Assembly: GCA_913058185.1 (NCBI GenBank) | Contig: CAJXQX010000033.1 | Location: 1 to 38,851 of the forward strand | DNA length: 38,851 nucleotides | From: an uncultured Verrucomicrobiota bacterium | Lineage (GTDB): Bacteria; Verrucomicrobiota; Verrucomicrobiia; Opitutales; Opitutaceae | Direction of reading: 5' to 3' | Part shown: in pieces, positions 15,040 to 23,573 of the stretch | How positions within the stretch are numbered: the stretch's first letter is position 1 | How the letters are laid out: each line of letters starts with the position of its first letter | Position numbers and translations under genes: made by a program | Notes under the pieces: generated by a model | Told to the model about the DNA's origin: nothing | The model's input: only the letters and a program-made list of their open reading frames with translations | The model's database searches: none

Positions 15040-16052
15040 TATATTTTGATGTAACAAAGTCCGCCAGTTCGCGCCATGCATCTGGTCTTATGCGGGTGAA
15101 TCGTCGCTTGCGCGAAGAACTCGGCGAAGCCGTGCAACCCGTAGAGTGGGGGAAGTGGAATCCCGCAACGGCGTCCAAGTCGGACTGGTATTTAAGCACC
15201 GAAGTTTTTGATGCCGATCAACGAACCGGGTTTATTGAGTTTTTGAAGGAATCTCCCTGCCGCACCGCTGCGATGTTCCCTGACGCGATACCGTTAAAAT
15301 TTCCGGAGATAATATGGCCCCACTCAGTCGCGCGGCACCCTCGGTATATGCACACCTTGTCGTTGTTTGATCACGTATTTGGTATTTCAGAGGAGGTTAA
15401 GCACGATTTACAGGGGTTTTGGGCGTGGCAGGGAACGCCGACAAATACGGCGCTCAGTGTGTTGCCCCTCGGGGCCGATTTTGACGGTTCACCTCGTAGG
15501 TCCCCACAGTTGGAAGTTCCCGCACCTCTATTGGTCTGTGTCGGAATTGTGGAACCGCGAAAGAACCAGTCTTTCCTCGTCGATGTGGCGGAATCGATGT
15601 GGGCAAAAGGACTCGCGTTCGAGTTGCATATCGTGGGCCGAATTAATCCCCATTTTGGCAAACCTATTGTCCAAAAAATCAAAGCGATTGCGGCGCGAAA
15701 CCCTCAACTTCAATTTCATGAAGCAGCTTCCGATGAGGTATTTTCAAACCTGTTGAATCGCGCGCGTAGCGTGGTCTTTCCGACGATTGCGGAGGGGTGT
15801 GGATTGCCTGTGTTGGAGGCGTTGTGGCGCTCTCTGCCCTGCGTTTGTTCCGACCTACCGGTCCTGCGGGAGATTACTCACGATGGAGGCTGTTTATGTA
15901 TCGAACCCAATAATTCGGAAGAATGGGAGCGTGGGCTCACCCAAATTCTTACTGACGACGTTTTGTGGACGAAACTAGCGAACGAGGCCTCGGTCAGACC
16001 ACTTCCAACCTGGTCTGACTCAGCTAATGAAGTGCGGCAGCAGTTGCGGTAG
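15036..16052 (+). CDS. GT4-family glycosyltransferase (paralogue of the gene at 17302-18510)
   Basis: The protein has 338 residues. It begins MIYFDVTKSASSRHASGLMR, and this N-terminal pattern (a short beta strand, Asp, Ser-rich loop, then G-x-x-R-V) is shared with the protein at 17302-18510. The C-terminal domain has LLVCVGIVEPRKNQSFLV, the E-x7-E motif as EGCGLPVLE, and LPCVCSDLPVLREITHDGG. The last residues (WSDSANEVRQQL) also match the paralogue. It overlaps the preceding gene by 4 nt and ends 4 nt before the stop of the convergent oxoamine synthase. The shared ancestry with the gene on the other side of that enzyme suggests the two act on the same acceptor with different sugars or linkages. 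Confidence 0.85.
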   Translation: MIYFDVTKSASSRHASGLMRVNRRLREELGEAVQPVEWGKWNPATASKSDWYLSTEVFDADQRTGFIEFLKESPCRTAAMFPDAIPLKFPEIIWPHSVARHPRYMHTLSLFDHVFGISEEVKHDLQGFWAWQGTPTNTALSVLPLGADFDGSPRRSPQLEVPAPLLVCVGIVEPRKNQSFLVDVAESMWAKGLAFELHIVGRINPHFGKPIVQKIKAIAARNPQLQFHEAASDEVFSNLLNRARSVVFPTIAEGCGLPVLEALWRSLPCVCSDLPVLREITHDGGCLCIEPNNSEEWERGLTQILTDDVLWTKLANEASVRPLPTWSDSANEVRQQLR

Positions 16053-16056
16053 CAGT

Positions 16057-17253
16057 TCAGAGTTTCTTCACCGCGTAGGCCATGGCATCGCCGATTTGAT
16101 CGATCTGATCATTGGTGTGCAGAGCTGAAATGGCTGTTCGAATCAGGTCTTTACCTGGAGGCACCGCAGGAGCAATCGACATGACTGAAAACACCCCTTT
16201 TTCCATCAACGCTTGCCAGAAACGATAGACGGCTTCGCGTGAACCGAGGACAATCGGCACGGCGGGGGTTTCACTGCCCCAAATATCGAGACCGAGAGAC
16301 TTCAGAATCGCGGTGTAACGTTTGGTATTCTTCCAGAGTCGTTCGTGATGTTCAGGCTCGTTTTGCATCACATCGAGAGCGGCCGAAGCGACGGCTGCTT
16401 GGGCGGCAGGAACCGCGGCACTGAATATGGTCTGCTTCGAATTTGTCCGCAGATATTCAATGATGTCCGTGGATCCGGCAATGAATCCACCGGTGCTGGC
16501 GAGAGATTTGGACATGCTTCCGCAAATGATATCCACCTGATCATTCAGACCAAAGTGATCGACGGTTCCGCGACCTTGACGGCCAAGCACACCGAAACCA
16601 TGCGCGTCATCCACAACGTTGAAACAGCCGAATTCTTCACCAACCCCAATGAGTTCGGGCATGCGAGCAATGTGTCCCTCCATCGAGTAGACTCCTTCGA
16701 TCACGAGCATTTTTGCCTGACGCGTGCTCGAGGTCTCCGCGATCTCGCGCAGGTCATTCGGATTGTTGTGGGAAAACCGCTCGACCGCCGCGTGAGAGAG
16801 TCTGGCTCCATCCAATAGACAGGAGTGAATATTCTTATCGGCTAAGATCATGTCACCTTTCTGAGCGAACGAGGCGACACTGGTGAGGCAAGAGAGGTAT
16901 CCGGCCGCGTGAATATGACAGGCTTCGCGACCAAGGAATGTTGCCATTTTTTGCTCCAGTTCCGTGTGGTAAACTCTGGAACCGTTTGACGGACGAGCGC
17001 CCGTCGGGCTCGTGCCCCATTTGGCCAGGGCCTCTTGACCCGCCGTAATCACGTCGGGGTGGAAGGAAAGTCCTAGATAGTCATTGCTCGAAAGCATGAT
17101 CATATCACGTCCCTTCAGTTTTATGGAGGTGCCCACCTGCGATTCAACGGCATGATAATACGGCGCGTATTTGAGCCGCATCTTGGTGGGATAGTCGTCG
17201 CGCAAACGTTGTAAAATTGCCTTAGGACTGCGCTTGAAGAAAGTGAGAGCCAT
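16057..17253 (-). CDS. Alpha-oxoamine synthase, serine palmitoyltransferase-like
   Basis: A fold-type I PLP enzyme of 398 residues that condenses an amino acid with an acyl thioester and releases CO2. It has SSNDYLGLSFHP (55-66), SNGSRVYHTELEQKMATFLG (89-108), EGVYSMEG (186-193), cofactor-binding DDAHGFGVLG (215-224, His218) and the Schiff-base lysine in GSMSKSLASTGGF (Lys249). The SKSLASxGGF form and the long HxELE segment resemble serine palmitoyltransferases of the bacterial sphingolipid group more than 8-amino-7-oxononanoate synthase or glycine C-acetyltransferase, and no other biotin genes are nearby. I favour a 3-ketosphinganine-type product. An AONS-like or autoinducer-type role cannot be excluded. 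It is third in a minus-strand run after a GT2 and a GT4. Confidence 0.85.
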   Translation of the reverse strand: MALTFFKRSPKAILQRLRDDYPTKMRLKYAPYYHAVESQVGTSIKLKGRDMIMLSSNDYLGLSFHPDVITAGQEALAKWGTSPTGARPSNGSRVYHTELEQKMATFLGREACHIHAAGYLSCLTSVASFAQKGDMILADKNIHSCLLDGARLSHAAVERFSHNNPNDLREIAETSSTRQAKMLVIEGVYSMEGHIARMPELIGVGEEFGCFNVVDDAHGFGVLGRQGRGTVDHFGLNDQVDIICGSMSKSLASTGGFIAGSTDIIEYLRTNSKQTIFSAAVPAAQAAVASAALDVMQNEPEHHERLWKNTKRYTAILKSLGLDIWGSETPAVPIVLGSREAVYRFWQALMEKGVFSVMSIAPAVPPGKDLIRTAISALHTNDQIDQIGDAMAYAVKKL

Positions 17254-17301
17254 TTGTAATTGAGAGATTAGGCGGAGAGTGAGGCCGGGAAAAGGGCAAA
17301 G

Positions 17302-18510
17302 TCAGTCATGGGCGTCATTGCGAACAGAAAGTGTGCTCATCCAGTCGTGAATTCGGGTCGCAGAGTCGTGCCACATCGGCGGAATCCGTTGCGTCGTCTC
17401 CTCTCGCAGCGTTTTGAGCCGCTCGCCGTCGTGGAGTAGCGTGGTAATAGCACCGGTGAGAGCTTCCGTTTCCGAGGTGTCCACTGCCACGCAGCCGCCG
17501 CCTGAGGCGATCTCGTAGGTGGCGCCGATATTTGAGCAAATGCAGGGGACCCCATTGAGCACGCTTTCCCAGACCGGTAGTCCAAAACCCTCGAGCAGAG
17601 AGGGGTAGACGGTGAATGATGCGGACTCGTAGGCCTGTTGAAGCTCTTGATCGCTCACCCAGCCGTCATAGCGCACGGGACGGCCAGCTGCTTGCAGCGC
17701 CCTAATCTTGGTCAATGCGTCGTGTCCCGTATCCCGTTGTAATGTGCCGATAATTCGTAGTTCGAACGTATCTCCATTTCTCCACAGTCTTTCAGCAGCG
17801 GACAGCAAGGTAAGGTGATTCTTTCGACCCTCGATCGAACCAACACATAAGATCTTCGGTCGATCTGATTGCTCGTTGGAGCGCGATTGGCCCGCGCCAC
17901 CACGTTTTGGGAGATGATCTAATCCATGAGAAGAAACAATGACATCAGGCACCGGATTCCATCCCGCCCATTTCCAGTAATCGATTAGGGATTGGCGGGA
18001 ATCTTCGGAGACGGCGACGATGCCATCAAATTTTCGCAATTCGGATAAGTAGTTAGGGAATCGGCCGACCGTTCCTTTCGGAGCCAAATGAGGCATGCGG
18101 AGAGAAATCGCGTCATGGAACATCGCAACTTTTGGGCCTGTAAGTCGCTCGAAAAGATCAGGGAGGTTTTGGCCTGTTCGAGCAGTAAATATCTCAGTCG
18201 TCAAAAATCCGGACGTATTCTTTGGCAGGCTCACCGAAGTGGAGGAGGTGTGCAGGTTGCGGTCGATCCACGCGCGCAATTGCTTACGTAGTGGCCAATA
18301 GGCACCACGCCGTTTTGCGGTTCCGGGGACGGTCTCAAGGGTTCGGGTTTCCCAGCTCTGGAGTGGTCGCCAATGCCGCCGATAGGGATCGTGAGTGATG
18401 TCCTCGACGCTGGTGATGTTTTTTAGCGCGCGCCTTAACTCCAGGGTGACTCGCTGCACTCCCGTGCGGGCTTGCGAGTGACTGGTATGAGAAAGATCGA
18501 AGAGGAGCAT
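17302..18510 (-). CDS. GT4-family glycosyltransferase (paralogue of the gene at 15036-16052)
   Basis: The start is taken at the ATG 18508-18510, giving MLLFDLSHTSHSQARTGVQR; a longer frame would run 56 nt into the preceding GT2 gene and adds residues that look like an out-of-frame reading. The protein has 402 residues. The C-terminal domain starts near KILCVGSIEGRKNHLTLL and carries the E-x7-E motif EGFGLPVWE, then VPCICSNIGATYEI. Compared with its paralogue it has about 60 extra residues in the N-terminal half (a basic stretch around RRHWRPLQSWE and RRGAYWPLRKQL). It lies 4 nt downstream of the GT2 gene and 48 nt upstream of the oxoamine synthase, so all three are probably one transcript. 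Confidence 0.86.
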   Translation of the reverse strand: MLLFDLSHTSHSQARTGVQRVTLELRRALKNITSVEDITHDPYRRHWRPLQSWETRTLETVPGTAKRRGAYWPLRKQLRAWIDRNLHTSSTSVSLPKNTSGFLTTEIFTARTGQNLPDLFERLTGPKVAMFHDAISLRMPHLAPKGTVGRFPNYLSELRKFDGIVAVSEDSRQSLIDYWKWAGWNPVPDVIVSSHGLDHLPKRGGAGQSRSNEQSDRPKILCVGSIEGRKNHLTLLSAAERLWRNGDTFELRIIGTLQRDTGHDALTKIRALQAAGRPVRYDGWVSDQELQQAYESASFTVYPSLLEGFGLPVWESVLNGVPCICSNIGATYEIASGGGCVAVDTSETEALTGAITTLLHDGERLKTLREETTQRIPPMWHDSATRIHDWMSTLSVRNDAHD

Positions 18511-18514
18511 CCGC

Positions 18515-19213
18515 TTAGCGGTGCCAAATGTTGTATTTAAAAATCGCGAAGATTGCGCGAACTCCGTCACGCCAACCGATCTTTTTACCCTCTGCGTAGG
18601 TCCGTCCTGCGTATCCGACTCCTACTTCATAAATACGACAGTTCATCCGGGAGATCTTAGCCGTGAGCTCCGGTTCAACGCCGAATCTATTCTCTTCAAT
18701 TGTGATCTGGTGGATGATGTCTCGGCGGAAGAGTTTATAGCAGCACTCCATGTCCGTGAGGTTTAGATTGGTGAACATGTTAGAAAGCAGGGTGAGAAAA
18801 CGGTTTCCGAGCGAGTGCCAGTAATAGAGCACGCGATGCGGCTCACCGCCCATGAAGCGCGATCCGAAAACGACGTCGGCCTTACCGCTGAGCAAGGGTT
18901 TCAGGAGACGTGGGTAGTCCTGAGGATCGTATTCCAGATCGGCATCTTGAATGATCACGAAGTCCCCGGTCGCCTCTTTTATGCCGGTGCGTAGGGCGGC
19001 TCCTTTGCCTTGGTTTACCTTGTGGTGGATGACTCGGCTCACGAGAGGCGCCACCTGCTCGTCTAGCACCTTGGCGGTCCCATCGGTGGAGAAATCATCG
19101 ACGACGATGATTTCTTGTTCGATCTCGATGGGAGCAGCACGAACGGCCGCGATTAGCGTCATCACAGTGTCGCACTCGTTGTAGCAAGGGATTACGATCG
19201 AAAGTTTGGTCAT
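18515..19213 (-). CDS. GT2-family glycosyltransferase, polyprenyl-phosphate (Dpm1/ArnC-like) type
   Basis: A single-domain GT-A protein of 232 residues. [14 protein letters not shown] (4-17), the nucleotide-binding [10 protein letters not shown] (37-46, Asp39-40) and metal-binding QDADLEYDP (89-97) are the signature of the dolichyl/undecaprenyl-phosphate hexose synthases, which make a lipid-linked sugar donor for GT-C enzymes on the outer side of the membrane. There are no C-terminal membrane helices, as in Dpm1-only proteins. It is the first gene of a minus-strand run with a GT4 and the oxoamine synthase, and it diverges from a polytopic membrane protein at 19330, a plausible GT-C partner. 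Confidence 0.86.
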   Translation of the reverse strand: MTKLSIVIPCYNECDTVMTLIAAVRAAPIEIEQEIIVVDDFSTDGTAKVLDEQVAPLVSRVIHHKVNQGKGAALRTGIKEATGDFVIIQDADLEYDPQDYPRLLKPLLSGKADVVFGSRFMGGEPHRVLYYWHSLGNRFLTLLSNMFTNLNLTDMECCYKLFRRDIIHQITIEENRFGVEPELTAKISRMNCRIYEVGVGYAGRTYAEGKKIGWRDGVRAIFAIFKYNIWHR

Positions 19214-19329
19214 GATTTGTGGACCATTGAGGTGAATTGATGACGGTCCTGCAATGCCGGAGCGAAGAGAACTCTGCAGGTAATTCCGGCGATTGACGCC
19301 GCGCCGGTGATTCTACTGCGTAGAGGCGA
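19214..19329. promoter_or_regulatory. Divergent gap between the GT2 and a membrane-protein gene
   Basis: The 116-bp gap should carry both promoters. It has an inverted repeat CCTGCA (19248-19253) / TGCAGG (19275-19280) and a TTGACG (about 19293-19298) without a good -10. AGAGG at 19322-19326 is a reasonable ribosome-binding site for the ATG pair at 19330/19333. Confidence 0.25.
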
Positions 19330-20973
19330 ATGATGCTGAATCGGGTTTGGAACTGGTTAAAGACTCCACGGGGTAAGGATTCGTGGCGCCCGGGGTGGGC
19401 TATCCTCTACCTGTTCGCGGCATTCGGCCTGTTAGCCAAGCTCGGAGATTATTATGTGCCAGATTATGGTTTTACGTATTTAATCGGCCAAGGGGATGAA
19501 CCGGCCAGAGAGTTTAATTGGATAGAGGAGCGAGACGTTACGGTGTATCGTCACTTCCGTTCGTCAGGCTACGATGCACAGTATTACGCGCAGTTGGCAC
19601 TGGATCCGGCTTTGCTCGATCCGACGCTGACTGAATCGGTGGATAATCTACCATATCGTGCGCGGCGGATTTTACTGCCGTGGACGGCATACCTATTTGG
19701 CATGGGGCAGCCTAATTGGGTCCTCAATGTCTACGCTTTGCAGAATATTGTCTGCTGGTTTCTGCTCGGATGGCTGTTGTTACGCTGGTTTCCCCCGACC
19801 AGTTTCGATCGGGTCTTTAGGTGGCTGGGCATCATGTTTTCATATGGCCTCTGGTTCAGTGCCTTCTTCTCATTGGTTGATGGTCCGAGTCTACTGTTGC
19901 TGGCCTTGGCCCTCCGTTGGATCGAACAAGGACATAGCTGGCGGGCTTCGGCTATCCTGGCGCTGGGTGGTATGGCCAAGGAAACGAACATACTCGGGGC
20001 CGCGGTGCTCGCACCGGATCGATGGAAAAATCTTAATGGATGGGTCAGATGCGTGATTCAAGGCATCCTAGTTGCTTTGCCATTGCTGGCGTGGTTCGCG
20101 TTGTTGCATTGGCGGTTTTTGGATACAGGTTCGCTCGCTGGCGTGCGTAACTTCGCTTGGCCTTTTGTAGCCTATGGCGAACGGTGGGCGGACCTCATCC
20201 GAGTGACGCTGAATGGTGAAGCGAGTTGGAAGTTCTTATCTTCGGGTTGGGCGATGCATTTGAGTCTCACGGTTCAGATGGTGGTTCTACTAGGATGGTG
20301 GCAATGGCGCAAAGCGGCCTGGCGTCTCACGGTGCCTTTTGCCGTGCTTGCATTCGTTTTGGGTGAGGCGGTCTGGGAGGGTTACCCTGGGGCATCTGGT
20401 CGCGTGCTATTACCGATGTTGTTAGGGTTTAATTTGCTCGTGCCTCAAGCCCGCCGTTGGTGGCCGGTGCTGTTATTGGGAAATCTTACAATGTTCGTCG
20501 GACCATTTTCTCTAGAGCCTCGACCGGGCGAAACTTACTCCGTGCAAATTACGGATAGACCCGAACTCTCACTTGATGCGGAAACCACAGAGTTAACGGT
20601 GAGTTTTCCTCGACCTTGGTATCGCGCCGAGAAGAACCGTAAGCGAGAGTGGCGGTGGTCTGAAACTGACGCCGATATCGTTATCAATAACCCCTATACG
20701 AGTGCTCTTGAAATTGAGATTCGCGGTGAGTGGACGGCGCATACCAGCCGAACGGCTCGTCTGACTCAGAATGGTGAACTTAAATGGCAGCAATCGATTG
20801 ATACCCGCATTCGAGATTGGCGGTTGGCGGGCATCATTTTGCAGCCGGGAGAGAACCGGTTACGAATCGAATCAGACGAACATAATTTCGTGGCGAAGAC
20901 TGGGGATGGCCGTCGATTGGCGGTATGCCTGTTCCGGTTTGCGATTAAAGGGAAACCAGTAGCGACGGAATAA
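19330..20973 (+). CDS. Polytopic membrane protein, possible GT-C-type enzyme, with soluble C-terminal domain
   Basis: The protein has 547 residues. A first membrane span lies near 24-42, and the region to about residue 405 holds further hydrophobic helices (about nine to ten in all) separated by short loops. The first large outer loop has paired acidic residues (GDEPAREFNWIEERD) and SGYDAQYYAQLALDP. A D-x-QYY segment at this place occurs in bacterial membrane proteins related to GT-C glycosyltransferases, which use lipid-phosphate sugars. From about 410 the protein becomes soluble and beta-rich (RPGETYSVQI, EIEIRGEWTAHTS, LQPGENRLRIE), likely a periplasmic sandwich domain. It lies divergent from the Dpm1-like GT2 and convergent with the next gene, 5 nt apart. 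Function is inferred, not shown. Confidence 0.6.
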   Translation: MMLNRVWNWLKTPRGKDSWRPGWAILYLFAAFGLLAKLGDYYVPDYGFTYLIGQGDEPAREFNWIEERDVTVYRHFRSSGYDAQYYAQLALDPALLDPTLTESVDNLPYRARRILLPWTAYLFGMGQPNWVLNVYALQNIVCWFLLGWLLLRWFPPTSFDRVFRWLGIMFSYGLWFSAFFSLVDGPSLLLLALALRWIEQGHSWRASAILALGGMAKETNILGAAVLAPDRWKNLNGWVRCVIQGILVALPLLAWFALLHWRFLDTGSLAGVRNFAWPFVAYGERWADLIRVTLNGEASWKFLSSGWAMHLSLTVQMVVLLGWWQWRKAAWRLTVPFAVLAFVLGEAVWEGYPGASGRVLLPMLLGFNLLVPQARRWWPVLLLGNLTMFVGPFSLEPRPGETYSVQITDRPELSLDAETTELTVSFPRPWYRAEKNRKREWRWSETDADIVINNPYTSALEIEIRGEWTAHTSRTARLTQNGELKWQQSIDTRIRDWRLAGIILQPGENRLRIESDEHNFVAKTGDGRRLAVCLFRFAIKGKPVATE

Positions 20974-20978
20974 GAACT

Positions 20979-23564
20979 CTATTCTGGCCAGAGCTTAGTG
21001 GCCTCAAGGCGTTTCGCATACCGCTCTCCAATAACAGCGGGAGAAAACTGCGCTCGTATGTCCTTTGCGCCCTTATCTCCCAGTGAGCGGCCAAGGTCGG
21101 GCAGGGCGGCAACGGTCTTCATCGAGTTGGCCGCATCATCAATTCGCGGATCCGCCCAAATTTGCCCCTTTTCATAGGGACCATGCGTTTCACTGAGTTC
21201 GATCAAATCGTAAGGCACCGGAAATCCATTTTTCTCATTAACAAACTCTGCCGTAGCCGACCAGTTCGTGCTGATGACCGGTTTGCCAACGAACATAGCT
21301 TCGGCGACCGCCAGTCCAAACCCTTCGGATCGATGGAGTGAGACGAATACGTCGCAGGCCGCTTCGAGGTTGTGCACATCCTCGCGCGATAAGGTTCGAG
21401 CAATCAATGTGGTGTGGGCGAGCCCTTCGAGCGCAGCTTTGAGCTGTTTGTAAGCCTTGGGATTACGTTCAGGGTTTTGCGTCTTGATGACCAACTGCAC
21501 GTTTGATTCATCGGGAAACGCCCGCCGATAAGCTTCGATGACAGCGTGCGGATTCTTTCGCTCCTGATATGAATTTAGATCGTAAAGAAACAGGAAAGTG
21601 CAGCGATCAGTCGGGAGGTCAAATTTTTCGCGCTGGTCACCTACGGGAATCGGAAATTCGATCGCGTGGGGCATGACTTGCACGGGTAACGGAACCTTGG
21701 CGGCAATGGCATCGCGGACAAACGCCGAGGGACACCAGATTTCGTCGTAGTATTGGCATGCATCCACCCATTGATCGGGGAATTCCGTTAATTCCCAGGC
21801 CCAATACGCAATGTTGTAGCGATCGCGTCTAAAGGGGGCACCATGGTGGTGATCGATGTCGCCAGAGACGGGAGGGTCGATATGAAAAACGTTTGCCCGG
21901 TAGGGGTTGGTGCTTTGCAGCTGGGCGGCAAAGGAGTTGTCTCCCATCCGATTCAAGCACGGGAGTTTCATATCGATGAAAGCGTGAGGAATCTTCGCTG
22001 CGGCGGTGGCGCGAGCCATGCAACGGGCACTTTCCCCAATGCCGAGCTCAGCGCGAAACCAGCCCACAACATTCAATCCAAGTGGGTAGTCTTTTTTCTC
22101 TCGGCGATTTACGCGGAGTGGAAGTGGTTTCTTGAAATCGTAGATCGTTTGTTCGTCACAGAGGATCTGTTCCACTCGAAGCCGGCGATTTTTAAACTGC
22201 GCTCGATGAGATTCGAGATGGAGACGCCATGTACGAGGGATCGGCCAGCTCTGAGAAATCCTCCCGAGCCATGCGAGCGTGTCCTGTTTCTCTGTGCCCA
22301 ATAGCTCGATCGTCAGCTCCACGGGTTCGTCGGTAACGACCTTGGGGCGATCAATGCCGCAGTTGAAGTTTTTGCTATCGAAAGGGAAGAATGACTCTTG
22401 TTGCACGCCATTAACGGTAAGGCGAAGCCCCAAGTCTCCTTCGGTTTCCGGTCGATCTTTCATTGGTGGTAAAACGAATCCGTTTACGAAGACATTTTTT
22501 TCAATGGTGCCGGGAGCGAAGGTAACGATGAATTTATTTCGGAATGAATAACTCAGCAGATGGATGTCGTCTTTGCGCAGTCCTTCCAGTCGATACGAAG
22601 TGGGATCATCTCCCAATGGCGGGCGAGGGATTCCGAGAGATTTTCGCCAGTGAAGCTCTTCGTAATAAATTGCGCTCCCAACCTCAACCCAAGCGGCTCG
22701 TGGCACGTGTTTGAGTAACCCCCAGCGATACCTGAGCGCAGTGAGTAATATTCTCCATCTAACTTGGGCGGAGTCTTGGCTCCAGCTGGCGATTTTGGCT
22801 CGGGCCCAGTCTTTGGCGCAAAGGTTGATGATTTCACCACGCCACCGACCAAAAAGTCGCCGGCTATTTGCCTCGTCATGCGGGCGCGCAGTCCCTCGAG
22901 AAGCACTCACATGGTGACGCACCACACTGTTGAATGCGATCGCCACCTGGTAGCCCCGATCACGTAGCGCCATACAAAGGTCGACATCTTCTCCACCGTT
23001 CTCGAACTCCTGCCGGAAGCCTCCGCCCGAATCCAGAAAGAGTTTTCGACGCACCATGCAACACGCCGCGGTGACAGCCGGAACGTAGCGAACAGGTTTA
23101 CGACGAATACTGCCTGCCGACGGCAATTCCCGGATGTGCTCCAATTTGGCGTCCTCCTTAAATCGAATTCCTCCATGGTCGACCTCGTTGTTGTCGAACC
23201 GCCGTTGGATATTACCAATGAGAGCAATTGATGGATCTTCCTCGAGTGCTTCCAGCATCGGCTCAAACCAGCCGGGGAGCAGTTCCAAGTCGTTGTTGAG
23301 CAGCGCCAGGATCTCACCCTGTGCCTCTCGGGCACCTCGATTATTGGAACCCGCGAAGCGCAAATTCGATTCGTTGACGAGATGTCGGCAGGGAGCCTTC
23401 AACGTCTTCAACCATTCACGGGTGCCGTCGGTGCTGCCGTCATCGACGAAGATGATCTCATGCGTTAAATCAGCGGGCAGCGTGTCTTGAAGACTACGCA
23501 GACAAGCCTTGGTCAGTTCTAGTCCGTTATAGAGCGGAATGATGAACGAGACCTTGAGCACCAT
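20979..23564 (-). CDS. Bifunctional GT2-GT4 glycosyltransferase
   Basis: The protein has 861 residues. Residues 1-250 are a GT-A domain: VSFIIPLYNG (5-14), FVDDGSTDG (39-47), LALLNNDLE (86-94) and GGEDVDLCMALRDRGY, as in rhamnosyl/galactosyl GT2 enzymes of O-antigen loci. The middle (about 260-490) is a linker with beta-rich sequence (LRLTVNGVQQESFFPFDS). Residues about 500-861 are a GT-B domain with GWFRAELGIGESARCMARA at the acceptor loop, LFLYDLNSYQERKNP, and E-x7-E in EGFGLAVAE (Glu747, Glu755). Two sugars could thus be added by one chain. It is the last gene of the long minus-strand polysaccharide series and starts 9 nt after rfbA. Confidence 0.88.
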   Translation of the reverse strand: MVLKVSFIIPLYNGLELTKACLRSLQDTLPADLTHEIIFVDDGSTDGTREWLKTLKAPCRHLVNESNLRFAGSNNRGAREAQGEILALLNNDLELLPGWFEPMLEALEEDPSIALIGNIQRRFDNNEVDHGGIRFKEDAKLEHIRELPSAGSIRRKPVRYVPAVTAACCMVRRKLFLDSGGGFRQEFENGGEDVDLCMALRDRGYQVAIAFNSVVRHHVSASRGTARPHDEANSRRLFGRWRGEIINLCAKDWARAKIASWSQDSAQVRWRILLTALRYRWGLLKHVPRAAWVEVGSAIYYEELHWRKSLGIPRPPLGDDPTSYRLEGLRKDDIHLLSYSFRNKFIVTFAPGTIEKNVFVNGFVLPPMKDRPETEGDLGLRLTVNGVQQESFFPFDSKNFNCGIDRPKVVTDEPVELTIELLGTEKQDTLAWLGRISQSWPIPRTWRLHLESHRAQFKNRRLRVEQILCDEQTIYDFKKPLPLRVNRREKKDYPLGLNVVGWFRAELGIGESARCMARATAAAKIPHAFIDMKLPCLNRMGDNSFAAQLQSTNPYRANVFHIDPPVSGDIDHHHGAPFRRDRYNIAYWAWELTEFPDQWVDACQYYDEIWCPSAFVRDAIAAKVPLPVQVMPHAIEFPIPVGDQREKFDLPTDRCTFLFLYDLNSYQERKNPHAVIEAYRRAFPDESNVQLVIKTQNPERNPKAYKQLKAALEGLAHTTLIARTLSREDVHNLEAACDVFVSLHRSEGFGLAVAEAMFVGKPVISTNWSATAEFVNEKNGFPVPYDLIELSETHGPYEKGQIWADPRIDDAANSMKTVAALPDLGRSLGDKGAKDIRAQFSPAVIGERYAKRLEATKLWPE

Positions 23565-23573
23565 AATTCAGCC

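Noticed and set aside
16345-16818. 157-residue plus-strand ORF
   Set aside because: Antisense to the oxoamine synthase, which has complete motifs.
16057-17253. Biotin-pathway bioF
   Set aside because: No other biotin gene nearby, and the SKSLASTGGF and HTELEQKMATFLG segments look more like the serine palmitoyltransferase group; kept as an alternative only.
18511-18570. Longer start for the GT4 at 17302
   Set aside because: It would overlap the GT2 gene by 56 nt, and the added residues are unlike the paralogue, which begins at the equivalent of MLLFDLS.
20968-20984. GAATA/TATTC inverted repeat at the 20973/20979 convergence as a terminator
   Set aside because: Five AT-rich pairs with no T-run; too weak to call.
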